Source: an uncultured Christensenellaceae bacterium
GTDB taxonomy: Bacteria; Bacillota; Clostridia; Christensenellales; CAG-138
Direction: 5' to 3'
DNA: 7,763 nt
NCBI GenBank assembly: GCA_902475645.1
Contig: CABSAH010000082.1
Location: 1 to 7,763, forward strand
Under the pieces are notes generated by a model. It had not been told where the DNA came from. It did no database searches and saw nothing but the letters and a program-made list of their open reading frames with translations. Positions 1-5,177 of the stretch are shown here, piece after piece. The position numbers were made by a program, and so were the translations under genes. Numbering within the stretch: position 1 is the stretch's first letter; each line of letters opens with the position of its first letter.

Positions 1-122
1 CGGTCGTAGTTTTCCGTTATGTATGCCGCAAGCTGCTTCTGCCCCTTGCTCAGCGTTTTATAATTCCTGTTCAGCCTAACAAGCAAATCGCTGCCTTCGG
101 CTCTTTCCGCATCCTTTCGCAT
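1..122 (-). CDS. RpiR/MurR-family transcriptional regulator, N-terminal fragment (cut by window edge)
   Basis: The reading frame begins at an ATG at 122..120 and stays open to the window edge, giving 40 residues. It begins MRKDAERAEGSDLL and continues with the segment LSKGQKQLAAYITENYD (about residues 24-40). This matches the start of the RpiR-type helix-turn-helix domain, whose first helix typically reads L-[ST]-x-x-[EQ]-[KR]-x-[IL]-A-x-Y-I. Such regulators normally carry this HTH followed by a SIS sugar-phosphate-binding domain and control sugar or amino-sugar genes, but the SIS part lies outside the window. The start is only 2 bases after the surE stop (TAA AA ATG), with a purine-rich GAAAGGGTGG inside the end of surE, so it is probably co-transcribed and translationally coupled with surE. 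The family call rests on a short segment; the target genes cannot be inferred. Confidence 0.72.
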   Translation of the reverse strand, partial: MRKDAERAEGSDLLVRLNRNYKTLSKGQKQLAAYITENYD

Positions 123-124
123 TT

Positions 125-883
125 TTATTCACGCCACCCTTTCTTCAGTATTTCAAGCATATGCCCGTCCGTAAAGTTCATTTGCAGCGGGGTTATTGAA
201 ACATAACCCTTCTGAACCCATCTGTCATCAACATCGTCGTTTTCTTGGCTCATGTACACTATGCCGAAGCGCGAATAGAACATTTCCTCCCCGTTTTGGT
301 TGGGCATTATGTCGTATTCCATGGGATACTTATGGAAGCCGAGCGGTGTTAGCTTAACGCCCTTACATTCCTTCCTGTCGCCATCCGGCGCGTTTACGTT
401 CAATAGCATCAGCTCCCTGTGCTTCTCCATAAGCTCCATCGCCCTTTCAAGGCCGTATATGCACATATCGAAATTCGTAGGCTCAAATGCATAATTCGAT
501 ACCGCAATCGCCCTAACGCCGTATACCGCCGCCTCCATAGCCGCGCCAACGGTGCCCGAATAGAGCGTATCCGTTCCCAGATTGCTGCCGTGGTTTATGC
601 CGGATATAACAAGCTCCGGCCATTCGCCCATAAGCTGTATGCCAAGCTTTGCGCAGTCCGACGGCGTTCCGCTTACAGCATATGTTGTAACATCCTCAAG
701 CCCGTTGAGCGTTACGCGTTGTGCGCTCAGCCCCAATTCGCCGCAGGTGAATGAATGGCTTGCTCCGCTGCGCTGTATGCAGGGTGCGGCAATGGTCAAA
801 TCATGCTTGCCGTGCAATGCTTCGGCAAGCGCGCGTATGCCCGCCGCATTCACGCCATCGTCATTAGTCAAAAGAATCCTCAC
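125..883 (-). CDS. surE: 5'/3'-nucleotidase SurE (survival protein)
   Basis: SurE proteins are cytoplasmic metal-dependent phosphatases that dephosphorylate nucleoside 5'- and 3'-monophosphates and sometimes short polyphosphate. The family hallmarks are in order: MRILLTNDDG at residues 1-10 with metal ligands D8 and D9, the APxxxxSGASHSFT stretch with S39, VSGTPSDC near 70-77, SGINHGSNLG with N97, and YSGTVGAAMEA at 108-118. The start chosen is GTG at 883..881, not the upstream GTG at 898..896. It has AAGGA 7 bases before it, gives the canonical MRILL N-terminus, and places D8, D9 and S39 exactly at the family numbering. The product is 252 aa, essentially the E. coli SurE length. It has its own promoter at 926-954, is separated from rpsU by a terminator, and leads directly into the RpiR-type regulator. 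Nothing looks truncated or catalytically damaged. Confidence 0.95.
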   Translation of the reverse strand: MRILLTNDDGVNAAGIRALAEALHGKHDLTIAAPCIQRSGASHSFTCGELGLSAQRVTLNGLEDVTTYAVSGTPSDCAKLGIQLMGEWPELVISGINHGSNLGTDTLYSGTVGAAMEAAVYGVRAIAVSNYAFEPTNFDMCIYGLERAMELMEKHRELMLLNVNAPDGDRKECKGVKLTPLGFHKYPMEYDIMPNQNGEEMFYSRFGIVYMSQENDDVDDRWVQKGYVSITPLQMNFTDGHMLEILKKGWRE

Positions 884-890
884 AGTATTA

Positions 891-895
891 TCCTT
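891..895 (-). promoter_or_regulatory. Ribosome binding site that fixes the surE start
   Basis: On the minus strand AAGGA lies 7 bases before the GTG at 883..881. The longer alternative GTG at 898..896 has its nearest purine-rich element (AAGGAACGG) about 15 bases away, which is too far, and that start would add five residues absent from typical SurE proteins. Confidence 0.75.
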
Positions 896-925
896 CACGC
901 TTTCATTTTAGTTCCGTTCCTTCAT

Positions 926-954
926 ATTTTATCAGAATCCGCCGCGTTTAGCAA
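926..954 (-). promoter_or_regulatory. Predicted sigma-A promoter for surE (extended -10)
   Basis: On the minus strand TTGCTA (954..949, 4 of 6 to the -35 consensus) is followed by a 17-bp spacer and TAAAAT (931..926, 5 of 6 to the -10). A TG one base before the -10 makes it an extended -10 promoter. Transcription would start near 919, about 35 bases before the preferred GTG start. It lies after the rpsU terminator, so surE and the following regulator probably form a separate transcription unit. This is prediction from consensus only. Confidence 0.7.
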
Positions 955-979
955 CAGGATTACAAAAATGATGCAGGAC

Positions 980-993
980 TTGCACCCGTGCAA
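980..993. promoter_or_regulatory. Perfect palindrome upstream of the surE promoter, possible operator
   Basis: TTGCAC-CC-GTGCAA is a perfect inverted repeat with 6-bp arms and a 2-bp centre, about 26 bp upstream of the -35 box of surE and just past the T-tract of the rpsU terminator. The two-base centre is too small for a simple RNA hairpin loop, which makes a dimeric protein-binding site a reasonable alternative. No regulator is identified, and a chance origin is possible. Confidence 0.3.
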
Positions 994-1001
994 TGCAACA
1001 C

Positions 1002-1034
1002 AAAAAAAGCCGGACAAGGCTGACCTTATCCGAC
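1002..1034 (-). terminator. Intrinsic terminator after rpsU
   Basis: Read on the minus strand there is an 11-bp stem (GTCGGATAAGG / CCTTGTCCGGC) with a 4-base TCAG loop, followed immediately by seven T. Two of the pairs are G-U wobbles that form only in the minus-strand RNA; in the plus-strand RNA they would be A-C mismatches. It starts 50 bases after the rpsU stop codon, so it ends the rpsU transcript and insulates surE. Confidence 0.92.
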
Positions 1035-1084
1035 TCATTTGTTTCATTTAAGCTATGCCCAAGGGCCTGCCTGCAAATCCAAGC

Positions 1085-1255
1085 TTAATACTTGCGCTTA
1101 CGGGCGGCTTCGGCTTTCTTCTTGCGCTTTACGCTGGGCTTCTCATAATGCTCACGCCTGCGAACCTCAGCGAGGACGCCAGAGCGCGCGCACTTACGTT
1201 TGAACCGTTTCAGGGCACTCTCCAGGGACTCGTTTTCGCCTACACGAATTTCCAT
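1085..1255 (-). CDS. rpsU: 30S ribosomal protein S21
   Basis: S21 is a small basic protein of the 30S platform that sits near the anti-Shine-Dalgarno end of 16S rRNA and helps base-pairing with mRNA at initiation. The 56-aa product begins MEIRVGENESLESALKRF, has the central KRKCARSGVLAEVRRREHYE stretch, and ends with a lysine/arginine-rich tail (KRKKKAEAARKRKY). It matches the short Gram-positive form of the family (about 57 aa) along its whole length. The start is ATG 1255..1253 because a strong GGGGAGGG lies 8 bases upstream and the family begins at this point. The reading frame is open back to an ATG at 1297, but the extra 14 residues (MGYRYVASEGRDKE) are not S21 sequence and overlap the leader hairpin. 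It is monocistronic, with its own promoter (1331-1359) and terminator (1002-1034). Confidence 0.97.
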   Translation of the reverse strand: MEIRVGENESLESALKRFKRKCARSGVLAEVRRREHYEKPSVKRKKKAEAARKRKY

Positions 1256-1263
1256 TTCTTTAT

Positions 1264-1271
1264 CCCTCCCC
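1264..1271 (-). promoter_or_regulatory. Strong ribosome binding site of rpsU
   Basis: GGGGAGGG on the minus strand is 8 bases upstream of the ATG at 1255..1253. It decides the S21 start in favour of the 56-aa product over the longer open frame beginning at 1297. Confidence 0.88.
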
Positions 1272-1292
1272 TCTGATGCAACATAGCGGTAT

Positions 1293-1310
1293 CCCATATA
1301 AAAACATGGG
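1293..1310 (-). other. Small hairpin in the rpsU leader
   Basis: In the minus-strand RNA CCCAT (1310..1306) can pair with ATGGG (1297..1293) around an 8-base AT-rich loop. It lies in the 5' untranslated leader of about 70 bases between the rpsU promoter and its ribosome binding site. A role in stability or autogenous control is possible, but a 5-bp stem is weak evidence. Confidence 0.3.
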
Positions 1311-1330
1311 TCTTATCCGCAAACAAAAAT

Positions 1331-1359
1331 ATTATAAGTGAACATCTTCTCAAAGTCAA
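1331..1359 (-). promoter_or_regulatory. Near-consensus sigma-A promoter for rpsU
   Basis: On the minus strand TTGACT (1359..1354) is followed by a 17-bp spacer and a perfect TATAAT (1336..1331). This is the best promoter in the window, as expected for a ribosomal protein gene. Transcription should start near 1324, giving a leader of about 70 bases before the S21 ATG. It stands just downstream of the opp operon terminator. Confidence 0.9.
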
Positions 1360-1386
1360 CCCAAATACGCTAATTTTCCTGCCGAA

Positions 1387-1427
1387 CATAAATTATCCGC
1401 CCAAGGATACGCTCCTCAGGCGGATAA
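1387..1427 (-). terminator. Long stem-loop at the end of the opp operon, probable terminator
   Basis: In the minus-strand RNA a 15-bp stem (1427..1413 with 1407..1393) closes a 5-base loop. The outer nine pairs read TTATCCGCC / GGCGGATAA. Two central pairs are G-U wobbles that exist only in the minus-strand RNA, so the structure is made for the opp transcript. It begins 23 bases after the oppF stop. The tail TTTATGTT is a poor T-tract, so termination may be partial, or the stem may mainly protect the 3' end. Confidence 0.75.
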
Positions 1428-1450
1428 GCTCATACCTTTTCGGCCTGGTA

Positions 1451-2395
1451 TCAGCTGTTTTCGAGCTGCTTGCGGTATTCCGCCAGCTCCTCCTGATTAG
1501 CCATTATGAAGTGACCCGGCTCAATCTCCGTCCAAACGGGCTTGTCGGTTTCGTAATGGTGGCAGGAAGGATCGTATATCTCCAGCACCTTTTCGCGTTC
1601 GCTTTCGGGGTCCGGCATGGGTATTGCGGAAAGCAGCGCGCGCGTATAAGGATGCAGCGGATGCGCGAACAGCTTTTCGGTATCGGAAAGCTCAACTATC
1701 ACGCCCTTGTGTATAACGGCTATCCTGTCGCATATGAAGCGCATAACGCTGAGGTCGTGCGCTATGAACAGATAGGTCAGCCCGCGTTCCTTTTGCAGCT
1801 TGCTCATCAGGTTCAGCACCTGCGCACGAATGGACACGTCCAACGCGCTTATAGGCTCGTCCGCAATTATGAATTCCGGCTCCATTATAAGGCTTCTTGC
1901 AATGCCGATACGCTGACGCTGACCGCCCGAAAACTCGTGCGGGAAGCGGCTTGCAAATTCCGGCAGCAGACCAACGTCCGAAAGCGCCTTGCTTACTGCG
2001 GCCTCCCTATCCTCCTTGGACATATTGGGATGCACGTTTATAAGACCCTCGCTGACTATATAGTCCACCTTGGCGCGCTCGTTAAGGCTTGCCATGGGGT
2101 CTTGGAATATCATCTGTATCTTCTGGGTCACCTGCTTATCAAGGTGGCGGCTGATTTTGCCGCTTATGCGCTGACCCTTGAATATGACTTCGCCGGCGGA
2201 TATCGGATTGATGCGGATTATGGCGCGGCCGATGGTTGTTTTACCGGAGCCGGATTCGCCGACCAAGCCGAACGTTTCGCCCTTGTAAATATCGAAGGTA
2301 ACGCCCTTTACGGCAACGAATTTCTTTTTGCCCTTGCCGAAGGTGACCTCCATATCGCGCACCTGAAGCAGAGGTTCTTTATTCATATCAGCCAT
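1451..2395 (-). CDS. oppF: Oligopeptide ABC transporter ATP-binding protein OppF
   Basis: OppF is one of the two cytoplasmic ATPases that power peptide import through OppBC. The 314-aa product carries a complete nucleotide-binding domain: Walker A GESGSGKTT at about 46-54, Q-loop FQDP (Q98), signature FSGGQRQR at 155-162, Walker B IIADEP at 176-181, D-loop SALD and switch H213. The C-terminal part has the family's HPYTRALLSAIP motif and a KPVWTEIEPGHF-ANQEE tail like Gram-positive OppF/AmiF, without the cysteine cluster of enterobacterial OppF. I place the start at ATG 2395..2393, which has GGAGG 8 bases upstream; the first ATG of the frame (2410) has no ribosome binding site. This gives an 8-base overlap with the end of oppD (ATGGCTGA), implying translational coupling. 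It is the last gene of the operon. Confidence 0.94.
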   Translation of the reverse strand: MADMNKEPLLQVRDMEVTFGKGKKKFVAVKGVTFDIYKGETFGLVGESGSGKTTIGRAIIRINPISAGEVIFKGQRISGKISRHLDKQVTQKIQMIFQDPMASLNERAKVDYIVSEGLINVHPNMSKEDREAAVSKALSDVGLLPEFASRFPHEFSGGQRQRIGIARSLIMEPEFIIADEPISALDVSIRAQVLNLMSKLQKERGLTYLFIAHDLSVMRFICDRIAVIHKGVIVELSDTEKLFAHPLHPYTRALLSAIPMPDPESEREKVLEIYDPSCHHYETDKPVWTEIEPGHFIMANQEELAEYRKQLENS

Positions 2396-3476
2396 TGTTC
2401 TTACCTCCATTACCGTTGCTGCGCATATTTCTCATGTTCCTTATGTTTCTTATGCTCGCAGGCGGATCCACATGCGGCGCACGGGGGTCAAGCAGCCATG
2501 TGCGCGCCTTATGCGTGGGCGAAACCTCAAAATAAGGCGGCCTGTGTTGGAAGTCTATCTTCAGCGCCTGCGGGTTGCGCGCGGCAAACGCATCACCGCG
2601 GATGGGATGGAACAGGTTCGGAGGGGTACCCTTTATGGAGTACAGATCCTCGCCCTTCACGCCAAGCTGCGGCAGGGAGCTGAGCAGCGCCCATGTATAC
2701 GGATGCTTAGGATCGTAGAACACCTCGTCCGTGGTGCCTATTTCGACTATATCGCCCGCGTACATAACGGCTATGCGGTCCGCAACGTTTGCAACAACGC
2801 CAAGGTCGTGCGTTATGTATATGGTGGTCAGGTCGTATTTGTCCTTAAGCTGCTTTATCAGGTTAAGTATCTGCGCCTGAATGGTAACGTCCAGCGCGGT
2901 CGTAGGCTCGTCGCAAATAAGTATGCGCGGATTACAGGCCATTGCTATGGCTATAACCACCCTTTGTCTCATGCCGCCGGAGAATTCATGCGGATACTGA
3001 GCGTATCTGCGCTCCGGTTCGGGTATGCCTACGTCCGATAGTATCTCTATGGCCTTCTGCTTTGCTTCCTCGCCATGCAGGTTCTGGTGGAGCTTCAGCG
3101 CCTCGCCTATCTGCCAGCCGATGGTTTTAAGCGGGTTAAGGCTGGTCATCGGGTCCTGCATTACCATTGCAACCTCCCTGCCGCGTATGCCGAACCAATC
3201 CTTTTCGGTTTTAAGCTTTGCAAGGTCTATGGGATGCTCGGGGTCGCGCCCGTAATAGAGTATCTCGCCCGAATCCACCCAGCCGTTCTTATCCAAAAGG
3301 CCAATGAAATTTTTAGTGAACACGCTCTTGCCGGAGCCGGATTCGCCGACTATGGCAAGGCTTTCGCCCTTATACAGGTCAAGGCTTATGCCGCGGATGG
3401 CGTGCAGCACCTTGCCGCGCAGGCTGAATTTAACGTTGAGATCCCTTACCGAAAGGATTACCTCTTTGTTTTCCAT
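2388..3476 (-). CDS. oppD: Oligopeptide ABC transporter ATP-binding protein OppD
   Basis: OppD is the partner ATPase of OppF. The 362-aa product has Walker A GESGSGKS at 44-51, Q-loop MQDPMTSLNP (Q107), signature FSGGMRQR at 165-172, Walker B ILICDEP at 185-191, TTALD D-loop and switch H223, so both ATP half-sites look intact. The oligopeptide/dipeptide C-terminal region follows (HPYTWALLSSLP at 258-269, KGTPPNL, then DAFAARNPQALKID). The four cysteines that bind an iron-sulphur cluster in many OppD/DppD proteins are replaced here by D295, N301, D308 and T326, as I recall for the AmiE/OppD forms of Gram-positive bacteria. The last 21 residues are a low-complexity tail (IRN/MRN repeats, then Asn/Gly-rich). 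AAGGAGG lies 7 bases before the ATG and overlaps the oppC stop; the gap to oppC is 12 bases. Confidence 0.95.
   Translation of the reverse strand: MENKEVILSVRDLNVKFSLRGKVLHAIRGISLDLYKGESLAIVGESGSGKSVFTKNFIGLLDKNGWVDSGEILYYGRDPEHPIDLAKLKTEKDWFGIRGREVAMVMQDPMTSLNPLKTIGWQIGEALKLHQNLHGEEAKQKAIEILSDVGIPEPERRYAQYPHEFSGGMRQRVVIAIAMACNPRILICDEPTTALDVTIQAQILNLIKQLKDKYDLTTIYITHDLGVVANVADRIAVMYAGDIVEIGTTDEVFYDPKHPYTWALLSSLPQLGVKGEDLYSIKGTPPNLFHPIRGDAFAARNPQALKIDFQHRPPYFEVSPTHKARTWLLDPRAPHVDPPASIRNIRNMRNMRSNGNGGKNNG
2404..2408 (-). promoter_or_regulatory. Ribosome binding site that fixes the oppF start
   Basis: GGAGG on the minus strand, inside the last codons of oppD, stands 8 bases before the ATG at 2395. 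The ATG at 2410 overlaps this element and has no such site of its own, so the shorter OppF is preferred. Confidence 0.8.
2418..2453 (-). repeat. 9-bp tandem repeat encoding the OppD C-terminal tail
   Basis: Four consecutive 9-base units on the minus strand (ATAAGAAAC, ATAAGGAAC, ATGAGAAAT, ATGCGCAGC) encode I-R-N, I-R-N, M-R-N and M-R-S at OppD residues 342-353. The units have diverged, most at the oppF end. Because the unit is a multiple of three, changes in copy number would lengthen or shorten the OppD tail without a frameshift and would leave the oppF ribosome binding site intact. Confidence 0.75.
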
Positions 3477-3488
3477 TGTCAGCCCTCC

Positions 3489-5177
3489 TTAAACGTGATT
3501 CTTGGGGTCGGCAGCGTCGCTGAACGCATTACCTACCAAGTAGAAGCACACGGTTATTATTGAAAGAATTACCGCGGGGATTATAAGCTGATACCTCAGG
3601 CTGGGCGCCATCATAAGGCTGCGTCCCTTATTGACAAGGTTGCCGAGGGACGGGATGCTTATGGGCAGGCCAAGGCCGATATAAGCCAAGAATACCTCCG
3701 AGCCTATTGCGCCGGGTATTGCCAAAGCCATGCGCAGCATAACAACGGATACCATCTGCGGCAGCAGGTTCTTCATTATAACGCGGCGGGTGGGCGTGCC
3801 AAGGCAGCGGGACGCCAGGTTAAAGTCGCGGTCGCGTATGATTATGACCTGGTTGCGGATAAAGCGCGCAAGGCCTATCCAGCCGGTCAGGCTCATCGCA
3901 ATTATTATCGTCTCCACGCTCGGTCTCATAACATAGGATGCAAGTATGAGGACTATGGTGGACGGTATGTTATTTATTATGTTGTATATTTCGGTGAACA
4001 GGAAGTCCAGCTTGCGGACATAGCCCCACAGCAGACCCACCAGTATGCCGACAACGGCTTCTATCGCCGCAACGATTATGCCGATGAACAGACTGGTGCG
4101 CGTGCCGCTCCACATCCTGCTCCACAGATCCTGACCTATATCGTTCGTGCCGAACCAATATACCTCATTGGGCCGCTGATTGCTTATGAAGCCAACCTGC
4201 GGGGTTATCTCGGTGGGGTCGGTAACGCGGGCAACGCCCTTGTTCATGCCCTTATATTCGCCGTTCTCGCTTGTTATTTCAAGCATCATCTGCTCGCTGT
4301 TGACGAACGCATAGTACCAGCCCTCGTTATCGTCGCCTTCAAGGGGAAGGAACTCAACCTCGTTCGCCTCGCTGCCGCGCATGATGCCGCCGGCCATCAC
4401 CTTGGGTGCGCCCCAGCTTTCGGGGACATGCAGATAGGTAAGCACGCAGCCTTCGGGTACGCCGGTTATAAGCTCGCCCGAGGTCTGCTTGGAGGAGGAT
4501 GAGGTTACGCCGGTGGTTTCCTCGTCAACGGTTATCCAGCACGCTTCAAAGTAGGTGGTCTTTTCGCCGTCCTCGCTCGTAACGTACATATAGGGCTTTT
4601 CGGCGCTTATCACGGCATAGTACCAGCCGGGATTTTCGCTGTCCGCAGTTGCCGCTATTTCCTCGGCGGCGCCGCCCTTTTCCTGCACATAAAGCTTTAT
4701 GTTGCCCCAATCCGCGGGAGCCTGAACATATGCAAGGGTGGTGTTCCTGCCGTTGGCTTCGGCAGCATAGTCGCCGTTGGTATACTTTATGCCGCTAAGC
4801 TTTGCCTTGCCGTCCTCATCCACAATAAGCCAAACGGCCTTATCATCAAACTTGTTTACAAGGTTGGGATCAAACTGATTGGGGAGCAGCGGCTGCAAAA
4901 ACGTGAACAGCACAAGCACCAGCATTATTATCAGGTTGGTAACCGCAACCTTGTTTTTGAAGAACACCCTTATGGTGCTGCGCCAATACGAATAGTTTGA
5001 ATAGCCCGCGCGCTCGGCTGCGGTTTCATCGTATTCGGCAAAATCGAAATCCTCGGGAGTAAGCTTGGCCATCTCCTCCGGTGTAAGATCGTCCTTCTCG
5101 GTAAGAGGCGCATTGGCTTGGGCAATGCTATCCTCCAGCTTTTTGCTTATTTTATCCTTTGCAGAGTACTTGCTCAT
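3489..5177 (-). CDS. oppC: Oligopeptide ABC transporter permease OppC with a large extracytoplasmic insertion
   Basis: OppC pairs with OppB to form the channel. The 562-aa product has an acidic cytoplasmic N-terminus (1-60), the YSYW-R-FFKNK motif and TM1 at about 79-98, typical of the OppC N-terminal domain. After a loop of about 230 residues the normal permease resumes at WFGTNDIGQDLWSRM (341-355), followed by five further membrane segments (about 362-386, 393-417, 422-441, 475-500, 530-552). The ATPase-coupling EAA loop is ASRCLGTPTRRVIMKNLLP (455-473). Usual family length is roughly 300-340 aa. The extra residues (about 103-336) form two similar modules at 146-218 and 244-319, joined by a Ser/Thr-rich linker, with one cysteine each (C213, C244). 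The modules recall starch-binding CBM25/26-type beta-sandwiches, but that is inference. The ATG overlaps the oppB stop (ATGA), with AAGGAGG 7 bases upstream. Confidence 0.92.
   Translation of the reverse strand: MSKYSAKDKISKKLEDSIAQANAPLTEKDDLTPEEMAKLTPEDFDFAEYDETAAERAGYSNYSYWRSTIRVFFKNKVAVTNLIIMLVLVLFTFLQPLLPNQFDPNLVNKFDDKAVWLIVDEDGKAKLSGIKYTNGDYAAEANGRNTTLAYVQAPADWGNIKLYVQEKGGAAEEIAATADSENPGWYYAVISAEKPYMYVTSEDGEKTTYFEACWITVDEETTGVTSSSSKQTSGELITGVPEGCVLTYLHVPESWGAPKVMAGGIMRGSEANEVEFLPLEGDDNEGWYYAFVNSEQMMLEITSENGEYKGMNKGVARVTDPTEITPQVGFISNQRPNEVYWFGTNDIGQDLWSRMWSGTRTSLFIGIIVAAIEAVVGILVGLLWGYVRKLDFLFTEIYNIINNIPSTIVLILASYVMRPSVETIIIAMSLTGWIGLARFIRNQVIIIRDRDFNLASRCLGTPTRRVIMKNLLPQMVSVVMLRMALAIPGAIGSEVFLAYIGLGLPISIPSLGNLVNKGRSLMMAPSLRYQLIIPAVILSIITVCFYLVGNAFSDAADPKNHV
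4221..4448 (-). repeat. OppC inserted module, copy 2 (residues 244-319)
   Basis: This copy has LTYLHVPESWG near its start and EGWYYAFVNSEQ followed by ITSENGE in its second half. It lines up with copy 1 at offsets of 98 and 102 residues (W157-G158 with W255-G256; GWYYA 184-188 with GWYYA 286-290; TSEDGE with TSENGE). It carries C244 near its beginning and ends at VARVTD just before the loop returns to the permease core. Confidence 0.8.
4524..4742 (-). repeat. OppC inserted module, copy 1 (residues 146-218)
   Basis: This copy has TLAYVQAPADWGNIKLYV at its start, PGWYYAVISAEK in the middle and VTSEDGE then ACWITVDEE at its end, with C213. The order Y-x-x-x-P-x-x-W-G-x-x-K, then G-W-Y-Y, then a short strand and a G-containing turn is what small beta-sandwich carbohydrate-binding modules of the CBM25/26 type show. 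The fold call needs a profile search. Confidence 0.8.

Larger units (their letters stand above)
4170..4871 (-). other. OppC inserted extracytoplasmic region (residues about 103-336)
   Basis: This segment lies between TM1 and the conserved FGTxDxGxDLxSR motif of OppC, where ordinary OppC proteins have a loop of a few dozen residues. It has no hydrophobic segment long enough to span a membrane, is acidic and rich in aromatic residues, and should face outward next to the binding protein OppA. Reading frame and codon use (many ATA, GCG and GCC) look like the rest of oppC, so there is no sign of a recent foreign insertion or an assembly artefact. Confidence 0.85.

Noticed and set aside
1055..1276. 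A plus-strand hydrophobic-looking 73-codon frame opposite rpsU
   Set aside because: rpsU on the other strand is certain, with promoter, ribosome binding site and terminator. The apparent hydrophobicity comes from reading Lys/Arg-rich codons backwards.
1256..1297. Longer S21 starting at the ATG at 1297 (14 extra residues)
   Set aside because: The extra residues are not part of the family, the upstream ATG sits in a hairpin with no ribosome binding site, and the inner ATG has an excellent one.
1511..2683. A 390-codon open frame on the plus strand opposite oppF and the end of oppD
   Set aside because: Both ATPases on the minus strand are complete with all motifs. The plus-strand protein is rich in His, Tyr, Arg and Ala with no domain pattern and is a mirror of the codon bias; no ribosome binding site or promoter supports it.
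3075..3563. A plus-strand open frame of 162 codons opposite oppD and the oppC-oppD junction
   Set aside because: It runs across the stop, gap and ribosome binding site of two well-supported minus-strand genes and shows no recognisable protein features.
4170..4871. OppC insertion as a mobile element, intein or assembly error
   Set aside because: The frame is continuous, there are no terminal repeats or splicing-domain motifs, codon use matches the flanking permease, and the two modules are an internal duplication with diverged sequence.
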